Source of the DNA: a virus
Strand: one strand, 5' to 3'
Length of the DNA stretch: 64,000 nucleotides
IMG/VR virus record: IMGVR_UViG_3300042197_002946
Location: 86,337 to 150,336 of that record
Shown here: positions 11,101-21,900 of the stretch, piece after piece
Numbering within the stretch: position 1 is the first letter of the stretch
How the letters are laid out: the number at the start of each line of letters is the position of its first letter
Notes under the pieces: model-generated
The model's database searches: none
Told to the model about the DNA's origin: nothing
What the model saw: the letters and a program-made list of their open reading frames with translations, nothing else
Position numbers and translations under genes: made by a program

Positions 11101-12288
11101 ACTTGGCTTAATGGATTAGTGATAGAATTTAATGTTAAAGAATTACCTATTACGCGATTAGAACTACAAGGTATTTATAATGGTGGTACTTTTATAGTGC
11201 ATGAAACTGAGATCAGGGCGGCAATGGCTGGTTATGATAATTGGATGGCTTATTTAAGTATGAGAATTCATGATCCTCATATAAAACAAATGGTAAAAAA
11301 TGCCGTTTGTGGGAATGGAAACATTCCTCCTGTTCCCAAAAAAGAACGACAAGCAACTAGAAGGAATGAACCATCTGCTCCTGGAGCGGCAGATGTAGGG
11401 GACACTTCTACTAATTTTGGAGGACAAGGAGCAAACAAGCCACAGCAAAAAGATACTCGCTCAGATTGGCAAACCACATCAGACAATGACTGGGATGCTT
11501 GTGCTATTTTTTGTGCATTATTTAATATACAAACATCTCTGAATAACAAAACTAAAAGTGCTAATGCTGGAGCAGCTACTCCTAAGAATAGGAGATCTGG
11601 TTTACAAAGCGCTCTATATGACGACCTCAATACTCTTCATTCTTTTTTTAAGAAAATCGGTGACGAGTACTATGGCAAAAAATTTATGGTAAGATTACCC
11701 ATGATATTATCATATAGAGATAGAGACACTATGATTAATATGGATCCAAGACCAACGCCAACACCCGCTCCTAATGCAGCTAATACCGGATCTACTACCC
11801 CTCCTTCTGGCGGCCCAAATCCGGGAACAAGTAATCCTGGCAGCGATCCATCATCTAATCCTAATGCTGGTTCGATTCCATCTGCAAACTATACTTATAT
11901 TAATATTGGATCATCGGAGAATCCAAGATATATCACAGAAGGTAGTGGCAAAGTGTACTCCAATTATAACATTAGTCCAGAAGGAGCTTGGGAAGAGTAT
12001 GGCAATAGTATAGACGATTGTATCATGGTTGGAGGATATGCCGCTTCTATTTTTACAGATGATAGTGGCAGAATAAAACCCATACTTGGCTATCCGGCTG
12101 ATGATAAGTTTGATCACGAAGCATTTTGGTGTTGTGAATGGGTACGAGATAATGTATGCAAATTAGTAAATGGCCCAAATATGTTTTACTATTATGATAT
12201 ACTTAAAAGATCTAATGCTCTATCCAATGCTTCTAGATATACAGACTTTCCTGGAAATGATGATAACAACTCTAATGCTTGCACTTAA
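8179..12288 (+). CDS. Large virion protein, possible baseplate hub
   Basis: The protein has 1369 residues; AAAGGAC lies just upstream of the ATG. The N-terminus is Pro-rich and disordered-looking, with a short PTPTP tract near residue 55. Residues about 120-330 show a pattern seen in phage hub proteins of the gp27/gpD type: a beta segment (VASFNVSLGWG), then GCPVYFQLDDFVFCGIIKSW and a YTVDIEGANDIV-like segment, meaning a hydrophobic 'G..V.F....F.F.GII' element followed by an element leading to a list of spans. Another Pro/Ser/Gly-rich linker (PTPTPAPN) is near residue 1195, and the C-terminal part has several Cys and Trp residues. The hub assignment is a weak inference; a generic structural protein is the safe reading. 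Confidence 0.6.
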   Translation: MTYVPPPDPQCSPVPLGVQQPGPNNNYRTHISNFMAPEGVDRVTPTKTPAVPAPTPTPGSRTALNLWGNNPKPPIVTKTATQTATASNPINPVDDPASIVPRGNIDTGLALPSNIYGPYPQTLFLGCSVASFNVSLGWGNQPSQLSVTLVEDPSPHYTMTYDGGIYRTAAIAQQSSVNHYYQTLKPLRNAQGVVIEDAKAYKTRIASFLDTNGNVIIPGKLFYHYNTTLGKIEQKYWLGPDPGFIGGRNKFRRENRVVTGTDPITGQTNVELGETVDIIGCPVYFQLDDFVFCGIIKSWKSINSGTGGRSYTVDIEGANDIVNQAQLILSNYAGGVFVKSNDSPPADGDSRPAISGPSNDFWNSDVDLDTAFQGNVGLDGNIPNIINIYGFLEAMAPGGFGGANINDSGIKTNSVIYALNYLLGIPVTSTNKPGETTRSVFSPFGALVGRSPMSATPRETPVDTLPMVIYTTSGDVPKARNSIHPVNLGPTGSALSFPQSRVRESSATGKSVAGTVSGFLEIGDDGTVYRNSAPVSADNSGIEYNIFDFGLIPPDDISATIPVGGNNAIVNQQYKQLYYLDLGELPVVPTQLRTDCSQSVIDLNSFITEICDKSGVDFFYEMLFLKVYNNYPAIKIIKLRTVSRRVQPSDRKISDYIARLREQKVAVSSVSLGKEYNSSAKPRTMLIGAKQQRLFQTKNYGLAYRASNYLYDTINKRFISYSDNVRSHPHGKLRNYYRIPNPSSVRDPLALNRTTTITRSNERPVSNFYLQESSWNSIDGDNDIFPARGNYYLSNSNISTTTTDTSNIPTKLTLSSIKYSDVFIEHIAKTLFSWAHSSFVSSSQDHTLTRTLHQALAFWITSYTGASPFETSSSNNSRNAGTEATILSNFARAIAEIGYNVWNTRNNSHYFKNRLQYLVNKDVPWFRDDGFTRFFPIMYNSICPYFGTVDYIDKTKTQYVTVDKTRKPRPVWFDTWLNGLVIEFNVKELPITRLELQGIYNGGTFIVHETEIRAAMAGYDNWMAYLSMRIHDPHIKQMVKNAVCGNGNIPPVPKKERQATRRNEPSAPGAADVGDTSTNFGGQGANKPQQKDTRSDWQTTSDNDWDACAIFCALFNIQTSLNNKTKSANAGAATPKNRRSGLQSALYDDLNTLHSFFKKIGDEYYGKKFMVRLPMILSYRDRDTMINMDPRPTPTPAPNAANTGSTTPPSGGPNPGTSNPGSDPSSNPNAGSIPSANYTYINIGSSENPRYITEGSGKVYSNYNISPEGAWEEYGNSIDDCIMVGGYAASIFTDDSGRIKPILGYPADDKFDHEAFWCCEWVRDNVCKLVNGPNMFYYYDILKRSNALSNASRYTDFPGNDDNNSNACT

Positions 12289-12304
12289 AAGGCGATAAAA
12301 TATT

Positions 12305-15300
12305 ATGGCAGATCCTAGACCTACTGACGAAACAGGCGGCGCATCGGGAACAAATTCTCCGCCACAAGATACTACTCCACCAACGCCAGATGCTGACACT
12401 CCGGTTGATGAAGCGTCTGGGTCATCAGCAAGCCCACAAGGAGACAAATCAAGTGAAGCCAATACCCCTCCTCCGACTAATAGGAAAATTGCAAAAATAA
12501 AGTGCAACAAACAAGAGTTCTTTTATCCTGCTTTAAAATATCAATTTGGCCCCACAGAGGCTATTCTTATTGAGACTCCGGACCAGTCTGCATATGTAGA
12601 TGCTTTTGGTCTGGTAACCACGGATTATAACGAAGAGTCTAATAGTGGTAAAGTTATTAATAGAATGCGTAAACTATTTGTTAATGCTGATGTTGAAGAT
12701 GATATGGTTTATATGGATCCTGCTAATCTTGGAGATGCGAGAGCTATTTTATATATTAATAGTGTAGTAGCCCTGAATGACACGGGTAGTATGGGCGGAG
12801 ATTCCAATACCAGCCCGTCTTCTAAACTAGTTCCTGTAGCTGCTGCTGAGGAATTTGCTTTATTTACACGAGCAGGAGCATATGGCACTGCTGCTGGACC
12901 AGCATCTGGACTATTAGACATTCTTCTAAAATTAATGTCTCCTCTACAACAGTCTTTTTTAAAAATCGGAAATCAATATATACAAAATAATAGTAATAGT
13001 GCTCCTAATCTAGGTTCTACATCTAGTGTTTTTGATGCTGGTGGTAGAGTTACCCCATCCGATGAGCCCAAAACCCTTGCTGAACAAATTACTCAAAGTT
13101 TTCATACCTCTAAAAACTTATCTTTATCACCTAAGTCCGCTCTGCCAGGATTTGCAGCCGTACCATTAGTATCAAATCAACACGTTTATGGTCCATGGAT
13201 TAATTATCCAGACAAGCAAAAACAAACTATTTTTCCATTTTTGATTAATGATACTAATCGTAATGTTGCTATAGAAAATATGATTGGTCCAATCAATATA
13301 GAAGTTGATAATGATTTAGCTCCTTGGAATTATGGTGGTATGTATGCTCTAGATGTTGCGGTAGAGTTAAAAATACAAGAAAAATCGACCTATCAGCAGT
13401 TTTTAGAAACTGGACAAATTAGTGTACCAGGATATCCTATATTTAGTTTGGGAGATGTATTAACAGAAAGCACTAGTACTATTTTTAATTATCAACCACT
13501 CACCAATTCGTTGGGTGGGGTTAATAGCATCACTATCAATAGAAATCCTAATTTCCAATCACCATCATCTAGTAATATTTCTAATATTCAAGTGAATATT
13601 GGTACACAAAGCGAAACTACATATACTTTTAGAACATATCAATCTAAATTATCGTTATTTAATAAAGACAATTCCGACAGGTTAAAGAAACTCATTGTAG
13701 AATCTAGAAAAAGACAAAAAGAACAACATCAATTAAGCATTGCTCTTTATGATAGGATGAAGAAAAAAAATGATTTAACTTTTAAAACTTCCTTTAGAGA
13801 TTATTTATATGACAGCTTAACTGGTGGTAATAGTCCTGTAGAAATAATGGTAGGGTCTTTTGCTGCATTCGGCAAACAAATTAATACAGATGCATCATCT
13901 GGGAAAGTATCTCCATCAGCAGCGGGGTTGTCGGCCAAGGACAGAACCATAGAAGCTCATCGAGGACAGGTGGGTATTTTCGACGCTAAAGAAATATCGC
14001 GAGAACTAAATAATGCCTATTCGTCTAAATCTATGATGAGCCTGGACGGGTTCTTTTCTCCTGTTTCGTTCTACCCAACACCCCATTCATCAACCATCAG
14101 CTATGTCAAATATGATAGAAAATTCTGTCCTATTTGTAAAGGTAATGGAGTTTATGATAAAGAAGTTAGTCCTACCATGGGCTATCAAAATCAGGTATTT
14201 AAAATAAGATGTGAATACTGCGAAGACAAAAGTAAGCTCCCAGATCTTAAAAACTTCAGCATTGCTGAAAGTTCTCCTCCTTATATTCTTGCTTCTGGTC
14301 TTAGATTAGCGATTCGGGAGCCTACAGGAAATACCACCAATACAGATACTATTATATATGAATATATTAGTGATAAAAGCTTAGTCAACAATCCTAAAAA
14401 ATATTTAGAAGTTTTTGGCAAACGCAATATTAATCTATATAATTTAAATCCTATTATTGTTGCGTCCGGCGAGTTTAGAAATGTTAATGCTTTAGATAAT
14501 GATATGAGTGGGCACGGTATAGAAGTTGTGGCCCGAGGAATGATTGCTCCCAAAAACGCCTTAGATATTGTAGACAATATTGTAGCTGGAGAAGTTATTG
14601 TTAATAATGTTAATGGTAATGTGTTGCACGTATGGAATGATGCTCAAGGAAAGTATGTGCCCAATACCTCGATATTTCCTAATAGGCTTTTAGCCAAAGA
14701 CTTTTTGGATTTAGATTATGAGTTTCGTCGATCATATAATCAAAACGGAGGAGCTGCTGATGCCGGTAATCCTCAACTACCATTATTGAATCAAAGATTT
14801 ATGAGTTTCAGAGGACCAATGGTTGTACATGGCTGGGGTTATGACACCGAAGGTTTCCCCGTACCCAATGCTTCTGGCGAACCCAAGATGGTAGACAGCT
14901 TTGGTCGTCCACACAGAACAAAAGATTTAAAAACATATGGCTCTTTCGATCCTCAAAGTATTGATGCTGGGGATATTATTATTGGTAGAAATCAAGTTTG
15001 GGACGCTGTCAAAAGAGAGTGGTCTAAGCCATACAAAGAAATGGCGTTTTTAGAAAAATGGGGCCAAACTCCGGAAAAATGGCCTGTTGGTCCTATTGAT
15101 TTAAGATGGGATGCTGATAGAAGAGTATGGGTTGCTCCACAGCCCCCAAAAAATGTTTATGTTATTCTAGAAGAAGATTTGGTCCTAGAACGCAATTCTA
15201 GATCAACCTATCCGGCCAGAGGCTTTTTGGACGATATACAATTTTCTAAAGATCCTTTACCAGTAGGCTTAAGGAGAGTGGTCTTTGTAAAGGATTACTC

Positions 15301-15592
15301 AGGATATACTGCTCCACGAGGAGCCAAGCTATATTGTAAATATAACGGAGACACTGGATTTTATGAGCCCATTTCAAAGCCTCAAATTATTGCTTCCGGA
15401 GTTATCCAGCAAGGCTTTAATGCTACTATTTATTCGACATACGCAGTACCTAATAATACAAGAACTCAGGACGTTACCAAAATTAATATACAGTTCGTTA
15501 ATCATTTGAATTTAGAAGCCAAGCCCAATCATAGAGCCCTGTTTATCTATATGGAGGGAGCCTGGAGTTTAATGACTGTAGGAAGACCATGA
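12305..15592 (+). CDS. Large virion protein with a four-cysteine zinc-binding segment
   Basis: The protein has 1095 residues. The first 60 are a low-complexity Pro/Ser/Thr/Asp arm. Near residues 605-645 lie CPICKGNGVYD and CEYCEDKS, two Cys-x2-Cys knuckles about 30 residues apart, like a DnaJ-type or rubredoxin-type zinc site and unusual in a tail protein. The C-terminal part is rich in Trp, Tyr and Gly. The SD is poor: AAGG is about 12 bases from the ATG. The gene overlaps the next one by ATGA. Function unknown; a baseplate or tail component by context. Zinc binding is inferred from the cysteine spacing only. Confidence 0.6.
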   Translation: MADPRPTDETGGASGTNSPPQDTTPPTPDADTPVDEASGSSASPQGDKSSEANTPPPTNRKIAKIKCNKQEFFYPALKYQFGPTEAILIETPDQSAYVDAFGLVTTDYNEESNSGKVINRMRKLFVNADVEDDMVYMDPANLGDARAILYINSVVALNDTGSMGGDSNTSPSSKLVPVAAAEEFALFTRAGAYGTAAGPASGLLDILLKLMSPLQQSFLKIGNQYIQNNSNSAPNLGSTSSVFDAGGRVTPSDEPKTLAEQITQSFHTSKNLSLSPKSALPGFAAVPLVSNQHVYGPWINYPDKQKQTIFPFLINDTNRNVAIENMIGPINIEVDNDLAPWNYGGMYALDVAVELKIQEKSTYQQFLETGQISVPGYPIFSLGDVLTESTSTIFNYQPLTNSLGGVNSITINRNPNFQSPSSSNISNIQVNIGTQSETTYTFRTYQSKLSLFNKDNSDRLKKLIVESRKRQKEQHQLSIALYDRMKKKNDLTFKTSFRDYLYDSLTGGNSPVEIMVGSFAAFGKQINTDASSGKVSPSAAGLSAKDRTIEAHRGQVGIFDAKEISRELNNAYSSKSMMSLDGFFSPVSFYPTPHSSTISYVKYDRKFCPICKGNGVYDKEVSPTMGYQNQVFKIRCEYCEDKSKLPDLKNFSIAESSPPYILASGLRLAIREPTGNTTNTDTIIYEYISDKSLVNNPKKYLEVFGKRNINLYNLNPIIVASGEFRNVNALDNDMSGHGIEVVARGMIAPKNALDIVDNIVAGEVIVNNVNGNVLHVWNDAQGKYVPNTSIFPNRLLAKDFLDLDYEFRRSYNQNGGAADAGNPQLPLLNQRFMSFRGPMVVHGWGYDTEGFPVPNASGEPKMVDSFGRPHRTKDLKTYGSFDPQSIDAGDIIIGRNQVWDAVKREWSKPYKEMAFLEKWGQTPEKWPVGPIDLRWDADRRVWVAPQPPKNVYVILEEDLVLERNSRSTYPARGFLDDIQFSKDPLPVGLRRVVFVKDYSGYTAPRGAKLYCKYNGDTGFYEPISKPQIIASGVIQQGFNATIYSTYAVPNNTRTQDVTKINIQFVNHLNLEAKPNHRALFIYMEGAWSLMTVGRP

Positions 15593-15972
15593 TAGAGAAT
15601 ATAGAATCTATAGCTTATGATAATGTAGAACTATTAAATGATAGTGCTTTTATTATTGAAGCTCATAGATTAATAGATAATCATATTGAAAATATCAAAC
15701 AGCAACTTATTACTGCTATAGCAATTCAAACCAATAAAACTCAAAAATTAGAGTTCAGAGATTTGGTTATATCCGAAACAGAAAATTTCTTGGAACAATT
15801 TAAAAACGAATTCAAACAAGCCATAGCCGTGTTATCTCACTTATCTGATGTAGAGAATAAAGCTAATTTAGCGACTGCTATGGATTGGTATAAAAATATT
15901 AATGAAAAAATCACCAATGAATTGTATCAGGTGCTTACTATATTATTGAATAAAATAAATACGCTGGAATAA
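15589..15972 (+). CDS. Small helical protein between structural genes
   Basis: The protein has 127 residues and is almost entirely helical by composition (Glu, Asn, Ile, Leu, Lys), with heptad-like spacing in NHIENIKQQLITAIAIQTNK and later segments, so a coiled coil or helical bundle is likely. It begins in an ATGA overlap with the 1095-residue gene and ends two bases before the next ATG, which suggests coupled translation. It could be an assembly chaperone or a small structural subunit for the giants on either side. No family recognised. Confidence 0.6.
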   Translation: MIENIESIAYDNVELLNDSAFIIEAHRLIDNHIENIKQQLITAIAIQTNKTQKLEFRDLVISETENFLEQFKNEFKQAIAVLSHLSDVENKANLATAMDWYKNINEKITNELYQVLTILLNKINTLE

Positions 15973-15974
15973 TT

Positions 15975-18900
15975 ATGGCTACTAACCCCGTCAGATTTGA
16001 AGCTACAGCATTTGTTGCTACCGCACAACAATTACTTTCTATAGCCGCACAAAATGTTTATAACTCTTATCCACCATATAATTTAGACATATACAATAGC
16101 TATATTCAGCAAACCAGATTGCCAGCTCCTCCTAGGTTTATTCCTAGACCTATTCCATCTCCTTTATCAGCCGATCAGACTATCCCCATTTTGAAGCCCA
16201 ATATTCAAAATAAAATTGAAGGAGATATGTTATCATATGGGAATCATCATTGTGATATTTTTGCATCAGATTGGGACTATGATCTAGATTGGGATTCTTT
16301 ACAAGAGAATCAAATTACTATTAATCAACTATTACAATCACAAATTACCCAATATAGTCCAGCTATTAGCGGTATATGGAGACCATTCTTTTTATATGTT
16401 GATGCTCAAAATAAATCTATTAAAAATACTTTTGTAACCCGTTCGGCTTCTGCTCAGGAAGATACCTATGAGGCTGGATTAAAATGGGAAAATTTTATTA
16501 CTATACAAAATCCGACATTAAAAAACTGGTTATTAAGCGGAGGCACAACATTTAAGATAGACTGGAAAATAGATAAAGATAATTTTTTAACTGCACCAGT
16601 ATTAGGGCTATTATTTTGGTATAGATATTATGATGTTAATAGAGAGACTAATATTAAAAAAACATATGAAATTAAACCGTATACAGAAACAGTATCTCAG
16701 TTAGATCTACCAGGCATTAGATATAATAATATAGATTATGTAGCACAAACTGGTTTAACAGAATATGCGAATACAGCTTCTCATGTGAATGTAGAAAGAT
16801 ACGGTTTACATTCTGAACTAGTCAGCGGTGACAGAGTATTGATCAAAGAGGCTGGCAAAGATTATATTTATGAAGTTAATGAGGGCTATTGGGAAAATTT
16901 AGGAGAAAAACGATTTATTAACGGGGTGGACATTTATGTTCCGGAAGATCAGTTTACTGTATACTTTGAGAGCGTAGCCGATAAGGACGACTGGTTCGGA
17001 GGAAAACCTGATGAGATAAGTAGTTTTTCCTATCCTAAGACTAGTCTAAAAACAAAAGATATAGATAAATACTCTAATATGCTTAATAAATTATTAAACT
17101 TTGAAGATAATATTGGTTTACAAAATTTATTTCAATTATCTCCAGCAGGCCCAGAAAATGATTCTACAAGCTCTGATGATGACGAAGATGAGGAAGAACC
17201 ATCTTTTATTGCGGGTATTTATTTGGATAAACAACAACAAGCTGATTACATAGCAGTTAAAAACTTAGCAAGATTTTTATGTACAGCACCTGTTGCTAAC
17301 TCAGAATATATTAAAGCTACAACTATTAATCTTAGTAATCTAAATTTTAAAAACTTTGCCAATATTTATGCTGTCAAAACCGACTTAGAAAATATTTTTG
17401 GATACAATATATCTCAACCTTCTGTTACTGTGGGTGATCGTATCACACAACCTATGCTGGGGAATGTTCCCATGAAAGCAGGTAGTGCTGCCCCAAGCAT
17501 TATGACCTCTGAATATACTGCAAATATCAAAGCCCAAAATGGATTATTGAAATCTTTTGATCAAAATTTCATCTATACAAAAAAAGACTTGCTAAGAGCA
17601 TTATTCCAAAAGAATAAAAAGAATAGATTTATAGAATTTCCTAAAGGACAAAAAACCAAACTAGTATCTAAATTTAACATAAACGAGCCTCATTTGCGCA
17701 TCGTAATGGATTTTCAGGATGTCAAAACATTAGGAGTAAGAAACTTCCAGACAGGTGACACGGTAGACGGTGATGGTCTTGGTGGGGTGTGGTACAAACA
17801 AAGAATCAATGTTGCTGGATTAGAATTATATACCAGATTAAAATTTCCTGACGAAAGCGCTCTTGGACCTAATGAAAAAGAAGCGTTGGTGCTGAAATAT
17901 ATAGACAAAAATAATCAGGATGACAATAAAACAGAAGTGCCGATTATTATGGCTAGCGATACTATCAATAGCTCTAAAGAATATTATAATCAAGTTATTA
18001 ATAGCGTATACGAAAAATTTGGTATAGCTAGACTATTTCAACAAAAATATAATTTGGAAAATAGCTTATTAATAAGCGATAATTCTGGTGAGTATTATGA
18101 TGTATTGTTAACTAATAATAATGGTCAATCTCTCAAAATATTTAAAAATACCACTTACCAAGAAAACCAAACTTTTGATAATGCTGTTCGTTTTTTTAAA
18201 TACACAATCGACGAATATGCTAAAAATGTTCCCAAATTTGAAGAGACGAATAGGCTGGTGGAGCAAAGATTCAACGAAAGAGCCACTGGATCCAAAGGCG
18301 GAATATTACCAAATATTAAAGAAGTATACATGCATAGGATTGGTGGGTTTTATTTACAAGATATTTCTTTTTTAACTGTAGGAGTAAATAAATTTTGGAG
18401 GTCTAGGACAGCCCCTGCGCCCATAGGACAAGCACAATACTTTTTACCCAAAAGCATCAGAGCAGACATCGCTGCAAAACCTCTTGATAGTAAAAACATT
18501 ACCATAGAATTTGAATGTGGTAAAGACACAACAATAGAATTATATGGAATTAATGTTACTAGCCTTAGGGACGACACCTTGGAAAGAGCCTCTTGCAGAC
18601 CATTTCCTAATAAAATTCCAGTTTATGGTGATGAGATTAGCGTTTACAATGCTGCCATAGGTTTTGATTTTAATGAATCTAGTCATTTATTAAGCACACA
18701 ATTTGCACCACCCATAGTAGCATACGGTGGACATAGATCGGAAGATATTGATGTGCTAGGATTAAATATACCAGGACATCCCAAACCAATTAGTGCCACT
18801 AACAGTAACTATTTGATCAAACAAGAAAATATTCTACCACAAGCCGCTAAAAATTCATCCTACTATAATCGCAATCAAGATCAATTAACTACAGCGGCTA

Positions 18901-21900
18901 GATCTATTGGTAGAAGTGTTTTGAGAGATAAATCTTTAGTAAAATGTTTTTTAACACCAACCAATTTTACTAACGAAATTACATTTAGAAAAGGTTTTTT
19001 TCATCCAAATAAAGGATGGATCGACTATACCGTACTTCCGCCTGATTTGCAAAATAAAACTGCAGCCAAGAGCATAAGCGATTCTCCTTGTAGGATATAT
19101 ACTGGCGCAGGAGCTTTGTTTAGAGAATTAACTCTGACCGTAGCAGACGACAATGCTAAACCAGACATTCCTACGAAAGGTAAAGACTACAGTATTATTA
19201 CTAGAGACCCTATGGAAATATACGGCGATGGAAATAGGGCTGCGAGAGCTTTTCCTAATATATTGACTATAGATCTTGATCCAAATACTAATTTTATTAC
19301 ACATATAAGCGCTACGCTTAAAAATTTAACACATCCTGTACCCAAAGAATTAAAAATTGCATTATTTGATTCTCTGGAACAACGATGGATAGCTTTCAAT
19401 TATATTAAGGCTGAGTTAGAAGCTAGAATGAATAATAAGGCTGCTCAAGAAGATCCAAACTTTCAGGCCAAAATACAAAAACAAATTGCCAGAGAAAAAA
19501 ACGCATGGATCGGATCATGGGAAACTAAGCCTCGAACATCTCCTAGGCATTTATTATTTCATTCGTCTCTATTAAATTATAGTAGTAATTTTAATGCATT
19601 CTTTACTAATTTTTCACGCAAAAATATAGATTATGCTTTTAGTAATGATTTTATAGCCCCGGCACAAAGTTTAGACTATTATATTGGTACTAGCGCTACA
19701 TATACTGGTTTTTGGAATTATGATGGGCCAATCCCTGATGGAATTAACCCTGATGATATAGATGCAGGAACGCCGCCTCCTGAAGCCCCTCCATTTGTAG
19801 GAGAACCCTCCACAGAGGTAGGTAAAACATGGGGTATATCTGCATCCGATATGGGAGCCGAGGACGAAGGCGGTTCGTGTTTGGACTTACAAGTATGTAC
19901 CGGATGTCCTGTGGCTGGATATACTCAATCTTATATTTTTAATCGTTTTCATTACAATAATGAAACATTTAATATGGGTTATCCTGCTGGATATAATTTT
20001 ATTGCTAATTTTAGAAATAAAAAACATCTGTTACCACCCATCAATTTAGATGCTCCATACACTACTATAAATCCAGAATACCCAAAACAGAATGTTGGAT
20101 CTTCTTCAGCTTATGGAGTGCAATTAGGATGTATCCCACAACCGGATCCTCCTAGGCCACGAGAAACTGTTTTACCAGAATTTAAGCCAGAGCCTATTTT
20201 TGTACCTCCCTTTCATCCATCTATTGTTGGACTCTTAACCTATATGGGTATCGCAAATGCTCTACAGGCTCAAGGCTATGGCTGGGATTTGGGTTTTTTA
20301 ACTGGTGTATTTTTTCCAAGCCCATTTTATTTTGGTACTACCAGAAGAGAAAAATTGGGCAGATATATGGAGAATAAGGGATATCTTCAAATCGAAGGAT
20401 CGACAGACGATGCTAAACAGCTTTTTGGCTTTCAGGTTCGTGATATAGGCTTGTACGACGATGCTCCATTTGGCCAAGCAGACAAAGTTCAGCTAGAAAT
20501 CAAACATCCTAATGGATTATGGTATAATGTAGAAGCTGATATATTTAAGTATTCTTCTCATTGTTCCCCGGTATTGGAGAATACTAAATTCAATTATTTG
20601 AAACATAATAAATATTTAACAGAGGATGAGTCCGAAGACCAGAATTTTACCAAACCATTGAGTTATCCAGGCTTTGATTTTCATGTTAATTCTATGCTTA
20701 ATACTGACAGAATGAGTATAGATGGAGTAAGAGCATATTATAGTTTTATGAAGGGAGAGGTAGTGGAGCTGAACTACAAAACTATTTATACTGCTATTAC
20801 ATCGCAAGATCAAGGGAATTGTGTTGAATGTAAGAAAACCGAGAAGATAGAATCTCATAAAATTAATATTACTATTAAAGATATTTATATTGAAACTATT
20901 AATAATCCATGGTATAAGGAAACAGAGATTAAAGTACAAGACCCTTCTGTAATAGAAGTTAGCTTAAAACCACCAGAAATACTATATCCTGACGACTTCA
21001 TTGATGAAACATCTAATGTTTCTAAAATTGTCAATCCTAGAGTTATTATTCAATTTGAACCACCTATAGATTTAACCAATAATGATCCTAATTCCGTTGG
21101 ACCAAAAGCCTATTTAGAAGGGGTTATTCACAAAGCTGCTACAGGGAGTCAATGTACGTCCTTTTTATTATTTGACCCTATCGTGACAGATGGTAAAATT
21201 GCACCTAGTGGAAACATTAATTATAAAAGAGGAGAAAACGATACTTCTGAACCATTTATGTATGCTGGAGACAAAGAAATTGGAGGGCTAACATATAGCA
21301 ATAATGCTGATATAGTCAACTTTGGTAAATGGTCAAATGTTAGGGACAGGAATTTGGGCACTTTTACATCATCATATATTTTTGATCAATTATATGCTGA
21401 GGGAGGACTAGGCTGGGGTACTAATTTAATCAAACCGGAGTCTTTACCAGTCATAGGGAATCAAGAAAAATATCCTACATTATTAGATTTAGATTATCAC
21501 TATAGCAAAACAAATTATTGTGGTAGGGTTAAATTTACAAAAGGCTATGACCCAACAAAAACACATACAGGATATGTTAAATTTAATCCTAGATTAGTAT
21601 ACAACGGTATGGCTAAGCACCCATATACTCAAACCAGAGAAGATAATTTAATTTCATTTACTGGCTATCCTAGACCTCTGGATATTATTCCTAATAGAAT
21701 TTATGCGCATAATGTTTTAAATATATCTGAACAAAATGCTTCTGTTTTAAATATAGATGCTGGAGAAATGCATCAAAGATATAAGTATAATCCAGAAACA
21801 TTAGATTATTATCTACCTTTCTATGACTTAACTTTAGACAATCAGATTTTAGACGAGGATTTGGCATCTCAGAAACCAGCCAAACAAGGACAGATATCAG

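Noticed and set aside
11277-11630. Antisense 117-codon ORF in the hub-like gene
   Set aside because: No SD and no neighbours on that strand; the plus-strand frame is coding with domain structure, so this is a shadow.
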